From SIG636 sp045535465 (lineage in GTDB: Bacteria; Bacillota; Clostridia; Oscillospirales; CAG-382), in the NCBI GenBank assembly GCA_045535465.1, contig JAZSLS010000058.1, forward strand, positions 1 to 27,688: 27,688 nucleotides of DNA, written 5' to 3'. Under the pieces are notes generated by a model, which worked only from the letters and a program-made list of their open reading frames with translations, was not told where the DNA came from and did not search any database. The position numbers and the translations under genes were made by a program. This document shows positions 1-6,759 of this stretch, piece by piece (position 1 is the first letter of the stretch; the number at the start of each line of letters is the position of its first letter).

Positions 1-141
1 GCATATCATCAACACGCAGTGTTGCATCTCATCAAGCCGCAGGAGGATGCACGCTGACGCGTGATGAGATACAGCCCCAAAGGGGCTGATGATATACACG
101 ACTGCGTCGTGATGATATGCCAAGCCTGCGGCTTGGATAAA
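1..141 (-). repeat. tRNA-linked hairpin array, copy 1 (cut by window start)
   Basis: Read on the minus strand it starts with TTATCC just after the tRNA-Gly terminator. It then alternates short palindromes (AAGCCGCAGGCTT, ACGACGCAGTCGT, AGCCCCTTTGGGGCT, ACGCGTCAGCGT) with CATATCATC/TATCTCATC spacers. After a half hairpin (TGCGGCTT) the spacers invert to GATGAGATG/GATGATATG, followed by AACACTGCGTGTT. The distal end lies outside the window. The same architecture occurs at 499-695 and 11993-12205, always directly downstream of a tRNA gene. No coding potential is seen. It could be a small mobile element or a structured RNA; nothing decides between them. Confidence 0.8.
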
Positions 142-143
142 CA

Positions 144-179
144 AAAAGAGAACTTTTGGTAGACAAAAGTTCTCTTTTT
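144..179 (-). terminator. Intrinsic terminator of tRNA-Gly
   Basis: A 16 bp inverted repeat (AAAAAGAGAACTTTTG / CAAAAGTTCTCTTTTT) with a 4 nt loop lies directly behind the CCA end of tRNA-Gly. In the tRNA direction it ends in a T tract. Confidence 0.85.
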
Positions 180-181
180 GT

Positions 182-255
182 TGGAGCGAGTGACGGGAAT
201 CGAACCCGCGTGTTCGGCTTGGGAAGCGGACGCTCTGCCATTGAGCTACACTCGC
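182..255 (-). tRNA. tRNA-Gly (anticodon CCC)
   Basis: The minus strand folds into a cloverleaf: acceptor GCGAGTG/CACTCGC, D-arm GCTC..GAGC, anticodon loop TTCCCAA, T-arm GCGGG-TTCGATT-CCCGT, discriminator T and an encoded CCA. Anticodon CCC reads GGG. The anticodon stem has one C-C mismatch. A consensus promoter lies upstream and a strong terminator directly downstream, so it is a single-gene transcript. Confidence 0.93.
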
Positions 256-269
256 CTGTAAGCTAACCT

Positions 270-298
270 ATTATAACACAACCGTTTGCGTTTTTCAA
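270..298 (-). promoter_or_regulatory. Sigma-A promoter of tRNA-Gly
   Basis: Minus strand TTGAAA (293-298), 17 bp spacer, TATAAT (270-275), about 15 nt upstream of the mature tRNA 5' end. Confidence 0.75.
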
Positions 299-498
299 TG
301 GGAAAAAGCAATTTTGTTTTAAAAATGTTTTTACAAACGTTGACAAGTCTCACGCCGCGTACGGATAAAAAATCCGAAAGCTTACACTTTCGGATTTTTG
401 TGAAAGAACGACTAAAAGGTGTATGAGAGAAGATAAGAAAGACTAAAAACAGTGTGTTCACTATTTGGAAAACTAATATTAAACCTCGGCGCTATATC
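299..498. other. Intergenic AT-rich stretch without a recognisable gene
   Basis: This lies between the tRNA-Gly promoter and the second hairpin array. It holds one strong symmetric hairpin (367-399) and no ORF with a convincing ribosome binding site. An isolated TTGACA at 339-344 on the plus strand has no good -10 partner. Confidence 0.5.
367..399. terminator. Orphan symmetric terminator hairpin
   Basis: AAAAATCCGAAAG / CTTTCGGATTTTT stem with a 6 nt loop and T tracts in both directions. No gene is obvious on either side, so its transcript is unknown; it may insulate the tRNA units from each other. On the minus strand the T run is followed by TTATCC, the same hexamer that begins the tRNA-linked arrays, which may be chance. 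Confidence 0.55.
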
Positions 499-695
499 CG
501 CAGTTTTCTGAATATGAATACCTTTGAAGGCAAATCAAGGCGAAGCCTTGTATATCATCAATTCCGAAGGAATTGCATATCATCAAGCCGCAGGGGAGAT
601 ACACGCTGACGCGTGATGAAATACAAGGGCGGCTTGCCGCCCTTGATGATATGCACGACTGCGTCGTGATGATATGCCAAGCCTGCGGCTTGGAT
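499..695 (-). repeat. tRNA-linked hairpin array, copy 2 (complete)
   Basis: In the tRNA-Val direction: TTATCC, palindrome AAGCCGCAGGCTT, CATATCATC, ACGACGCAGTCGT, CATATCATC, AAGGGCGGC/GCCGCCCTT, TATTTCATC, ACGCGTCAGCGT, then half hairpin CTGCGGCTT. The spacer polarity then flips to GATGATATG with AATTCCTTCGGAATT and AAGGCTTCGCCTT. It ends in ATTCATATTCAGAAAACTGC. The start (TTATCC) and the end (ATTCATA..AAAACTGC) match copy 3, which defines the element ends. Confidence 0.82.
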
Positions 696-729
696 AAAAA
701 AAGAACGAAGCGACCGCTTCGTTCTTTTT
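696..729 (-). terminator. Intrinsic terminator of tRNA-Val
   Basis: AAAAAAGAACGAAGCG / CGCTTCGTTCTTTTTT-type inverted repeat immediately behind the tRNA-Val CCA end, ending in a T run in the tRNA direction. Confidence 0.85.
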
Positions 730-805
730 TGGTGGGGACTACAGGGCTCGAACCTGTGACCTCCTGCTTGTAAGGCAGATGCTCTCCCAGCTGAGCTAAA
801 CCCCC
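730..805 (-). tRNA. tRNA-Val (anticodon UAC)
   Basis: Minus-strand cloverleaf: acceptor GGGGGTT/AGTCCCC with a G-T and a T-G wobble, D-arm GCTC..GAGC, anticodon loop CTTACAA, T-arm ACAGG-TTCGAGC-CCTGT, discriminator A and an encoded CCA. It has its own promoter and terminator. Confidence 0.94.
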
Positions 806-840
806 ATATCTTTCGCCGCCATTCCCTGTCGGCGAAAGTA

Positions 841-869
841 AGTATAACACAGTGATATCCTTTTGTCAA
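841..869 (-). promoter_or_regulatory. Sigma-A promoter of tRNA-Val
   Basis: Minus strand TTGACA (864-869), 17 bp, TATACT (841-846). An 8 bp inverted repeat CTTTCGCC/GGCGAAAG (810-817 and 831-838) lies between the -10 box and the tRNA and spans the probable transcription start; it could be an operator or a leader hairpin. Confidence 0.75.
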
Positions 870-893
870 TACCTTTTTCAAAAAAATTTTAAA

Positions 894-1313
894 TTATTTT
901 TTTGCGTCAGTAAGGGCCTTATCCGCCTTTCTTAAAAGGCTGCATACAAGCATACCGCCAAAGTACACCACAAGGTATACAAAGCTTAGTACAAAGGCAA
1001 TTGCTGCCGCATCGGAAGCGATGACGGATGAAAACGCAAAGATAAACACCATCATCAAACCGTAATTAAGCATAAAATGCAAGGCACGCTTAACCGTTTT
1101 TGAAAAAAGCTTGATATCAAACAAAAGAAAGCTAAGACCTATGCAAACAGAATAGACGAACAGCACAAAAGCGTTATCGCCAAAGCGAGTAACGTCCATA
1201 GTTTTGTCACCCAGCTCACTTACTGCCGCATACTGCATAGCGCAAAGGGTAAGCATAAGCAGCGTATAGGAAAGGGTGGATATAAAAGCAACGTCCTTAA
1301 TGCGTTTCATCAT
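894..1313 (-). CDS. Small four-helix integral membrane protein
   Basis: 139 residues with four hydrophobic segments at about 7-29, 45-66, 79-99 and 103-127, a short basic N-terminus and a charged C-terminal tail. It resembles small uncharacterised membrane families such as DUF3021 in layout, but I see no diagnostic motif, so the function is unknown. It starts only 3 nt after the stop of the P-loop gene (1317-1730). The two are probably translationally coupled and share the pgi transcript. The ribosome binding site is weak, which fits coupling. No terminator hairpin is obvious behind it. Confidence 0.75.
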   Translation of the reverse strand: MMKRIKDVAFISTLSYTLLMLTLCAMQYAAVSELGDKTMDVTRFGDNAFVLFVYSVCIGLSFLLFDIKLFSKTVKRALHFMLNYGLMMVFIFAFSSVIASDAAAIAFVLSFVYLVVYFGGMLVCSLLRKADKALTDAKK

Positions 1314-1316
1314 AGC

Positions 1317-1730
1317 TTATTCTGCAAGATACTTCTTAAGTCCTTCAGGAAGCTCCTCTGCGGAAATGGAGGAGGTAATAAAGCAGTCAACGCCTATTTT
1401 ACCCGCAATATTATCCAGCTTATACATAAAGCTTTCAAAAGCAGCAACGTCGTTACCGCAAATCTTAAGAGCGCTGTCAACAAACAGCTCTGTTATATCG
1501 TAATTGCAAGCCAAGGTACCGCAAACGAAGCCATAAAGAGTGGAAGCGTCCTTAATATCGTAATCGGTAGCTTCGATAAGACGAGCCGCAGAGCGAACGT
1601 AATAGGTAAGCTTGTTGCCGCTTTCTATACAAACAACTATGCCCTTGGAAGCTTTTGCGGCTGCGTGGATTTCATCCACCAGCATTCTTGTTTTGCCCGA
1701 ACCTTTGAGGCCTACTTTAAGTTTTACCAT
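1317..1730 (-). CDS. Small P-loop NTPase-like protein
   Basis: 137 residues. A Walker A motif (GLKGSGKT, about residues 7-14) stands at the very N-terminus, so this is a minimal nucleotide-binding fold. A hydrophobic strand (GIVVCIES, about 30-37) follows, but there is no clear Walker B acidic pair, and a later strand (CFITSS) ends without an acidic residue. At this length it lacks the sensor and arginine-finger regions of larger ATPases. A good ribosome binding site (AAGGAG) precedes ATG 1730. It lies 18 nt behind pgi and 3 nt before a membrane protein gene, so a membrane-associated role is possible. The family has no function that I can name. Confidence 0.78.
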   Translation of the reverse strand: MVKLKVGLKGSGKTRMLVDEIHAAAKASKGIVVCIESGNKLTYYVRSAARLIEATDYDIKDASTLYGFVCGTLACNYDITELFVDSALKICGNDVAAFESFMYKLDNIAGKIGVDCFITSSISAEELPEGLKKYLAE

Positions 1731-1748
1731 CTTTGTTTCTCCTTAGTA

Positions 1749-3086
1749 TTAAAGCGTATTAATTTTATCTGTCAGTTCTTTTCTTAGTAATTCGTAACCG
1801 GGTTTGCCTATAAGAGCGTACATATTCTTCTTATAAGCCTCAACGCCGGGCTGGTCAAAGGGATTAACGCCCAGTATGTAGCCCGAAATAGCGCAAGAAA
1901 CGAAGAAGAAATATATAAGCTCGCCCAGGTCGTGCTCGTTCCTTTGGTCGTATTCTATAACAAGGTTAGGCACGCCGCCTGCCGTATGAGCGAGAAGGGT
2001 ACCGAGAAAAGCCTCGTCGTTTACGTCTGCCAGCTTTTGGCCCGCAAGGAAGCCAAGCCCGTCAATATCCACGGCAGTGGAAGGTACAAACATATTCTTG
2101 CGCACTGTTTTCTGCTTAACTATGGTTTCAAAAAGCATACGTCTGCCGTCCTGAATGTACTGACCCAAAGAGTGAAGGTCGGTAGAAAGGATAACCGACG
2201 CAGGGAAAATACCCTTGCCGTCCTTACCCTCGCTTTCGCCGAAAAGCTGTTTCCACCACTCGGTCATCATCCTGAAGGAAGGCTCGTAGCTGGCAAGTAT
2301 CTCCACATATCTGCCCTGTTCGTAAAACAGATTGCGAAGCACTGCGTAACGGTACGCTTCGTTATCCATACCCTGGTCGGCAAGACGCTTTTTCATAGTC
2401 AACGCACCGCCAAGCAAAGCCTTTATGTCGGCACCGCAAACCGCTATGGGCAAAAGGCCCACCGCAGTCAGCACAGAAAATCTGCCGCCGATATCATCGG
2501 GGATAACAAAGGTAGGATAACCCTCCCTATCGGCAAACTCCTTCAAAGCGCCCTTGTGCCTGTCGGTGGTGACAAACACCCTCTCCTTAAGCTCAGAGTT
2601 GGTGTAGCGCCTGAGCATCATATGGCGAACGAAACGGAAAACAATTGCACTTTCCGTTGTGGTACCCGATTTGGAAATAACGTTAACGGCTATCTCCTTG
2701 CCCTCGCAAATGCGAAGCACCTCGTCAAGGTCGTCCCCCGAAAAAGAATTGCCCACAAAATAAATATCAGGTGTATCTTTTTTTAATTGATTGTAATACT
2801 GAGACCTTAAAAACTCAATAGCTGCTCTTGCGCCCAAATACGAACCGCCTATACCGATAACGATAAGAACGTCACACTCCGACCTTATCTTAGCGGCCGC
2901 TTGCTCTATCGCCTCAAGCTCTGATTTGTCAAAGGTTTGCGGTAGGTCGTACCAGCCCTTAAAGTCGTTTCCGCCGGGGTGCGCTCTAAGGCAAGCGTGA
3001 GCTGCCGCTAAGCGGGAACGCATTGCGGCAAACTTACCGGGTTCAACAAACTCTGCAGCGTATTTATCAATTAACCTTACAGACAT
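1749..3086 (-). CDS. pgi: Glucose-6-phosphate isomerase
   Basis: Interconverts glucose-6-phosphate and fructose-6-phosphate in cytoplasmic glycolysis and gluconeogenesis. The 445 residues match the short Firmicute form (about 450). Visible motifs: phosphate-binding IGIGGSYLGAR (77-87), SKSGTTTE (138-145), GGRFSVLT (200-207), the active-site region GESEGKDGKG near 290, and a C-terminal AYKKN segment carrying the conserved lysine. The ATG is preceded by TAAGGA at good spacing, and a consensus promoter lies about 50 nt upstream. It is the first gene of a probable three-gene operon with a P-loop protein and a small membrane protein. No anomalies are visible. Confidence 0.97.
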   Translation of the reverse strand: MSVRLIDKYAAEFVEPGKFAAMRSRLAAAHACLRAHPGGNDFKGWYDLPQTFDKSELEAIEQAAAKIRSECDVLIVIGIGGSYLGARAAIEFLRSQYYNQLKKDTPDIYFVGNSFSGDDLDEVLRICEGKEIAVNVISKSGTTTESAIVFRFVRHMMLRRYTNSELKERVFVTTDRHKGALKEFADREGYPTFVIPDDIGGRFSVLTAVGLLPIAVCGADIKALLGGALTMKKRLADQGMDNEAYRYAVLRNLFYEQGRYVEILASYEPSFRMMTEWWKQLFGESEGKDGKGIFPASVILSTDLHSLGQYIQDGRRMLFETIVKQKTVRKNMFVPSTAVDIDGLGFLAGQKLADVNDEAFLGTLLAHTAGGVPNLVIEYDQRNEHDLGELIYFFFVSCAISGYILGVNPFDQPGVEAYKKNMYALIGKPGYELLRKELTDKINTL

Positions 3087-3137
3087 TTCCCATATCCTTA
3101 CTTAATTTTTTATCCGCATTTACAGATATACATCAAT

Positions 3138-3166
3138 ATTATATCCATAAAACGCTCATTTGTCAA
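3138..3166 (-). promoter_or_regulatory. Sigma-A promoter of the pgi operon
   Basis: Minus strand TTGACA (3161-3166), 17 bp, TATAAT (3138-3143), a perfect consensus. It ends 5 nt from the dacF stop codon, and no terminator fits between them, so dacF transcripts may read into pgi. Confidence 0.85.
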
Positions 3167-3171
3167 TGGAA

Positions 3172-4371
3172 TTAAAGAAAAGACAGTATTTTTTTCCAAA
3201 GAAGACCAAAAGCGAAGGAAAAATTTGCATTTTTTATGCTTTTTGCCGCTTTTATGGGCACTTTACAAAGCTCGGTGTCGCCTCTGCTGTAAATTATCTC
3301 GCCTATTTCCGCATCCTCCTCTATCGGAGCAGACAATTTTTCGGGCAAAGAAAGCCTGCTTTGTATCTCTCCTGCGCCCTTTTCCATAAGAACGAAAGGA
3401 GCTTCTGCTTTAAGGGACAGGCTATTTTCCGTACCACCCGTAACGGCAAGCTCGGGCAGCGAAGGAACGGAAGGCTTAACCACTTGATAGTTGGCAAAGC
3501 CGAAGTCCAGCATTTGCTTTGCGGCGGCAAAGCGTTTGTCCGAGGTGGGGCTTCCCAGCACCACGGCTATAAGCTGCATACCGTCACGCTCCGCCGTAGC
3601 AGACACGCAATACATAGCCTCGGTAGTAAAGCCCGTTTTCATTCCGTTTGCGCCCTTGTAAAAGCGCACAAGCTTATTTGTGTTGGAAAGCCCAAAGGCT
3701 CCGCCTCGTATGGTATCCATCCATATAGTGGTGTATTTAAATATAAGCGGGTGCTTAAGCAGCTCCCTTGTCATAAGGGCTACGTCCTCTGCCGAGGAAT
3801 AGCCGCCGTCGTCAAGACCCGTGGTGTTAACAAAGGAGGTGTTTTCCATCCCCAACGCCTTTGCCCTTTCGTTCATAGCGGCAATAAAGCTGTCGGCGCT
3901 GCCGTAAATATGCTCCGCCAAAGCAACTGCGGCATCGTTGGCGGAAACCACAACAAGGCACTTTAAAAGCTCATCTACGCTCATTTGCTCTCCCGCCTCC
4001 AAAAACACCTGACTGCCGCCCATAGATGCGGCGTAGGCGCTGACGGTGACCATATCGTTTTCCGTTATCTTGCCGCCGTCTATCGCTTCTGCCACAAGAA
4101 GGGTGGACATTATCTTGGTAACGGACGCTATGGGAAGATGCTCTTTTTCGTTGTTTTGGTATAACACCCTGCCCGTAGAGGCTTCCATAAGCAAGGCGGA
4201 TTTGCAGCCCAAATCTCCCGTAAGGGTAGCGGCAGGCATAGCCTCGGTCCATTCCTCAAAGACCTCAAAGGACGGCGGGTACAAGGCCCCCTCCTCCGTT
4301 GCAGATACGGTAGCTTGCAAACCAAGCATCATCGCAACAACAAGCGTGAACACAATTTTAAAGTATTTCAA
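3172..4371 (-). CDS. dacF: D-alanyl-D-alanine carboxypeptidase, PBP5/DacF type
   Basis: Penicillin-binding serine carboxypeptidase that trims the terminal D-Ala from peptidoglycan stem peptides outside the membrane. 399 residues: signal peptide (1-24), then all three active-site motifs, SVTK (83-86), SAN (143-145) and KTG (245-247). A C-terminal beta domain and an end helix (FGLLWKKILSFL) suit peripheral membrane attachment. The first codon is TTG (4369-4371), supported by GGAGG 9 nt upstream; no ATG in frame fits better. A weak -10 (TATAAT, 4404-4409) lies upstream with a poor -35 (TTCTAA, 17 bp spacing). DacF is a sporulation-associated paralog in Bacillus, but the assignment among DacA/DacF/DacB subtypes is not certain here. 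Confidence 0.92.
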   Translation of the reverse strand: MKYFKIVFTLVVAMMLGLQATVSATEEGALYPPSFEVFEEWTEAMPAATLTGDLGCKSALLMEASTGRVLYQNNEKEHLPIASVTKIMSTLLVAEAIDGGKITENDMVTVSAYAASMGGSQVFLEAGEQMSVDELLKCLVVVSANDAAVALAEHIYGSADSFIAAMNERAKALGMENTSFVNTTGLDDGGYSSAEDVALMTRELLKHPLIFKYTTIWMDTIRGGAFGLSNTNKLVRFYKGANGMKTGFTTEAMYCVSATAERDGMQLIAVVLGSPTSDKRFAAAKQMLDFGFANYQVVKPSVPSLPELAVTGGTENSLSLKAEAPFVLMEKGAGEIQSRLSLPEKLSAPIEEDAEIGEIIYSRGDTELCKVPIKAAKSIKNANFSFAFGLLWKKILSFL

Positions 4372-4437
4372 AGCCTTTTTCCTCCATTTTAAGGGTTTGG
4401 TAAATTATATGCAAAAAGGACAAGACTTAGAACGAAC

Positions 4438-4520
4438 CAAAAAGAAAAAGTGGTCCTCTGCCACTTTTTCTACTTTATGAAAATTAAAATTGCTGTTTTT
4501 TGCAGTCTGCGCTGTTTTTG
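4438..4520 (-). terminator. 3' module unit A (distal copy) of the first C39 gene
   Basis: Hairpin AGAAAAAGTGG / CCACTTTTTCT (4443-4453, 4460-4470) preceded, in gene direction, by the tract GCAGACTGCAAAAAACAGC. It repeats the proximal unit at 4664-4746 almost base for base. The two copies flank palindromic element B. Confidence 0.7.
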
Positions 4521-4580
4521 TTTTTTTATATATACTGCTCCCCAATTAGATTAAGCGCGTAAGGCGTTCTAAAACGGATG

Positions 4581-4644
4581 CAGATTTGGCGATTACAATC
4601 CGAAGCTGTACTATGTACTGCGAGAGGTTGTAATCGTCAAAAGC
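4581..4644. repeat. Palindromic element B, copy 1
   Basis: Outer stem GGCGATTACAA (4588-4598) with TTGTAATCGTC (4628-4638), and inner tip GCTGTACTATGTACTGC (4605-4621) containing GTAC-N3-GTAC. The tip is shared with copies at 21968-22027 and 27197-27255. The outer stem sequence differs from those copies but still pairs. Confidence 0.78.
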
Positions 4645-4663
4645 AAAAAACATATAATTGCAC

Positions 4664-4746
4664 AAAAAGAAAAAGTGGTCCTCTGCCACTTTTTCTACTT
4701 TATGAAAATTCAAATTGCTGTTTTTTGCAGTCTGCGCTGTTTTTGA
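4664..4746 (-). terminator. 3' module unit A (proximal copy), terminator of the first C39 gene
   Basis: Begins 5 nt behind the stop codon of the C39 peptidase gene. It has the hairpin AGAAAAAGTGG/CCACTTTTTCT (4669-4679, 4686-4696) with T-rich flanks, so it should act as an intrinsic terminator. The upstream part (GCGCAGACTGCAAAAAACAGC) is shared with the module at 6672-6756. Confidence 0.78.
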
Positions 4747-4751
4747 ACGGC

Positions 4752-6482
4752 TTACTGGCCTGCAATCTTTGCACGGAGAGCTATATAGTCCGCCGCAGAG
4801 TCGGTCTTATCGCCGTTAAAGTCGATAGCAAGAGCAAACGCACCTTCTACCTTCTTAGTGCCGGAGATAACCTGCTTTTGAAGGATATAGTCAGCAGAGG
4901 AAATGCCTGCGTCACCATTAATGTCGCCCGTTACTACCAAAGCGTAGCTGAGGGTAACAGCACCGTCAACAACAATGTTTACGGTGCAGCCCGTACCAAC
5001 AAAGCCGTCGTTTGCAAGAGCGTTGCCCTTGGAGTCACGAATTTGGATATAGCTGTTGTCTTCCTTAAACTTCTTAATAGTGTCTGCAACGGTGGTGTTT
5101 TCGCCAAGACCAAGGATAGCCTTGTTGGTCTCGTCCTTCTGAAGGGCACCGTCACCGGGGGTGATGCTTTCGGGGGCAAGAGGGATACCGCCGTTTACAA
5201 GAATGTAGCCCGTACCTCGGATAGTGTTTTTATCAACGTAGATACCGCAAAGGGTAAGCTTATCGCCAACCTTAATGTTAGCCGCATACTCGTAACCTGC
5301 GTAAGCGCTGTGTATCATAAAGATAAGCTTGTTGCTGGTTATGGAAATGGTTTTATCGGTGCCGTTTTCCATAATGCTTTCAACGGTATAGGTGCCGTCG
5401 GCATTAGGTGCAAGCATCATACCTCTCCAATATTTAAAGGTCATATTGGAGGTAAAGTCATAGGTAAGGATACAGCTGTTAGCCTCGGTAACCTTGCCGT
5501 TTATCTCGTTAACGGGAATATACTGAACCTTGGAGGGATAGGAAACCCAAGGGCCTACCATAACCACGGAGGTAGAGGACTTGCTGTCCTTTTCGCCAAC
5601 AGCGGTAACGGTAACGTTGTAGTATTTACCGGTGCTTTGTGCGGGGATGGTAAAGCTTGTGCCGGTGGTAGAGGTTTCGTTAACTATGGTAACGGGAGAG
5701 GTACCGCTCATTTCGCCGTCAAATCTTTCAACCTTATATTTGTAGGAAATAGCGTTATCTACCTTGCCCCAGCTAACGGAAAGGCTTTCACCGTAAGCAG
5801 CGGTGCTGTTAACGGAGATGGAGGGGCCGCTTGCTATACTGCTGCTGTCAAGAGACATAAGGCAGAACCAGTCAAGGTAAAGGCCGCTGGTCTTAAGATG
5901 AGCCTCGGTAACCCAAACGTCACCGGGGTAAGTATTTCTGCTATTGGTGGGATAGCTGTCGTAAAGGTGATAGGGCTTAGCCTTGGATGCATCGTAGCCA
6001 ACTATTGCTATAAAGTGGCCGGGAACGTGACCTATTGCAACGCCGCCGCTCTTAAGGTGGTTCTTAAGAATGGTAGAGGAGGAACCCTGCCACCAGCCCT
6101 GAGTACCGTTACAGTCCATAGTGAAGCCGTACTTCTTGCCGTAACGAGCTTCAACGTAGGGATAAAGCTCATATCTGTAAGTTCCGTCTGCACCGCCCTT
6201 GTTGTACGCACCGATGCTGTACGCCCAAGCGGCAACCTCGTTAACGTCCATTGCCTTACCAGTAAGGTAACCAACGCAGTTTACGAGGGAGAATATACCG
6301 CAGCCCGTTGCACGAAGCGTGCCCGTACCGTAGGTGTTTGCGGCGCCTGTCCACTTAGCGTCGTTCTGAATAACGATAGGCAAAGGAGTAACAGCGGATG
6401 CGGGAACAGCGCTGATAACCAATGCGGATGCTATCATACACAAAGCCATAAACAAGCTTAAAAGCTTAGTTGTTCTTTTCAT
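4752..6482 (-). CDS. Secreted C39-like cysteine peptidase with dockerin (paralog 1)
   Basis: 576 residues. Signal peptide 1-30 (cut after PASA), then a C39-like papain-fold peptidase (31-210). The putative nucleophile is Cys61 in ATGCGIFSL, with His156 in HVPGHFIAI and Asp175 in YDSYP. An Fn3-like domain (about 218-310), a second beta domain (about 315-435) and a short module (about 445-515) follow. The C-terminus is a dockerin-like EF-hand pair (516-576) with loops GDINGDAGISSAD and FNGDKTDSAAD. Such peptidases cut peptides or isopeptide links outside the cell; the substrate is unknown. The next gene upstream (6760-8748) is a tandem paralog with a nearly identical peptidase domain. Promoter, 5' dyad and A-B-A 3' module are listed separately. 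The family could instead act in peptidoglycan turnover. Confidence 0.88.
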   Translation of the reverse strand: MKRTTKLLSLFMALCMIASALVISAVPASAVTPLPIVIQNDAKWTGAANTYGTGTLRATGCGIFSLVNCVGYLTGKAMDVNEVAAWAYSIGAYNKGGADGTYRYELYPYVEARYGKKYGFTMDCNGTQGWWQGSSSTILKNHLKSGGVAIGHVPGHFIAIVGYDASKAKPYHLYDSYPTNSRNTYPGDVWVTEAHLKTSGLYLDWFCLMSLDSSSIASGPSISVNSTAAYGESLSVSWGKVDNAISYKYKVERFDGEMSGTSPVTIVNETSTTGTSFTIPAQSTGKYYNVTVTAVGEKDSKSSTSVVMVGPWVSYPSKVQYIPVNEINGKVTEANSCILTYDFTSNMTFKYWRGMMLAPNADGTYTVESIMENGTDKTISITSNKLIFMIHSAYAGYEYAANIKVGDKLTLCGIYVDKNTIRGTGYILVNGGIPLAPESITPGDGALQKDETNKAILGLGENTTVADTIKKFKEDNSYIQIRDSKGNALANDGFVGTGCTVNIVVDGAVTLSYALVVTGDINGDAGISSADYILQKQVISGTKKVEGAFALAIDFNGDKTDSAADYIALRAKIAGQ

Positions 6483-6523
6483 AAAACGCTCCTTATTATG
6501 TATTTAACCAATTTTTCGAAAGC

Positions 6524-6540
6524 TCACGTCGAACACGTGA
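6524..6540. promoter_or_regulatory. Perfect dyad in the 5' leader of the first C39 gene
   Basis: TCACGT-CGAAC-ACGTGA, 6 bp arms with a 5 nt centre, lies between the -10 box and the ribosome binding site. It could be an operator or a leader hairpin. It is not a parS site. Confidence 0.45.
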
Positions 6541-6555
6541 TGCACAAACATAATA

Positions 6556-6584
6556 ATTTTACAACAATAAGCACTGTTTTTCAA
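6556..6584 (-). promoter_or_regulatory. Promoter of the first C39 gene
   Basis: Minus strand TTGAAA (6579-6584), 17 bp, TAAAAT (6556-6561). The flank GCCCGTTGA next to the -35 box recurs at the promoter of the tandem paralog (8790-8819). Confidence 0.65.
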
Positions 6585-6671
6585 CGGGCATATTAAACTA
6601 AAAAGCATATTTTTTACTGTGCAGTTTAACCAAGCTATTTTTAATTAAGTAAAAAACATATAAATAACAGT

Positions 6672-6756
6672 TAAAAAGAAAAAGTGGCTGTGCGCCACTT
6701 TTTCCACTTTGTGAAATTCAAAATGCTGTTTTTTGCGTTCTGCGCTGTTTTTGGAT
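6672..6756 (-). terminator. 3' module unit A (single copy), terminator of the second C39 gene
   Basis: Hairpin GAAAAAGTGGC / GCCACTTTTTC (6678-6688, 6694-6704) with the same upstream tract (GCGCAGAACGCAAAAAACAGC) as the module at 4664-4746. Here neither element B nor a second A follows. Confidence 0.78.
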
Positions 6757-6759
6757 GAC

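Noticed and set aside
32..241. Minus-strand frame over tRNA-Gly and array 1
   Set aside because: It overlaps a tRNA and its terminator.
573..773. Open frame across the hairpin array and tRNA-Val
   Set aside because: It runs through a tRNA gene, a terminator and a repeat; it is not a gene.
4578..6461. 627-codon plus-strand open frame opposite the first C39 gene
   Set aside because: It mirrors the real gene in antisense. It has no signal or domain logic and is low-complexity (N/G/A/V-rich); the minus frame has a signal peptide, catalytic motifs, a ribosome binding site and a promoter.
6520..6542. parS site for ParB
   Set aside because: The dyad has a 5 nt centre and lacks the GTTNCACGTGNAAC consensus; no parS was found in the window.
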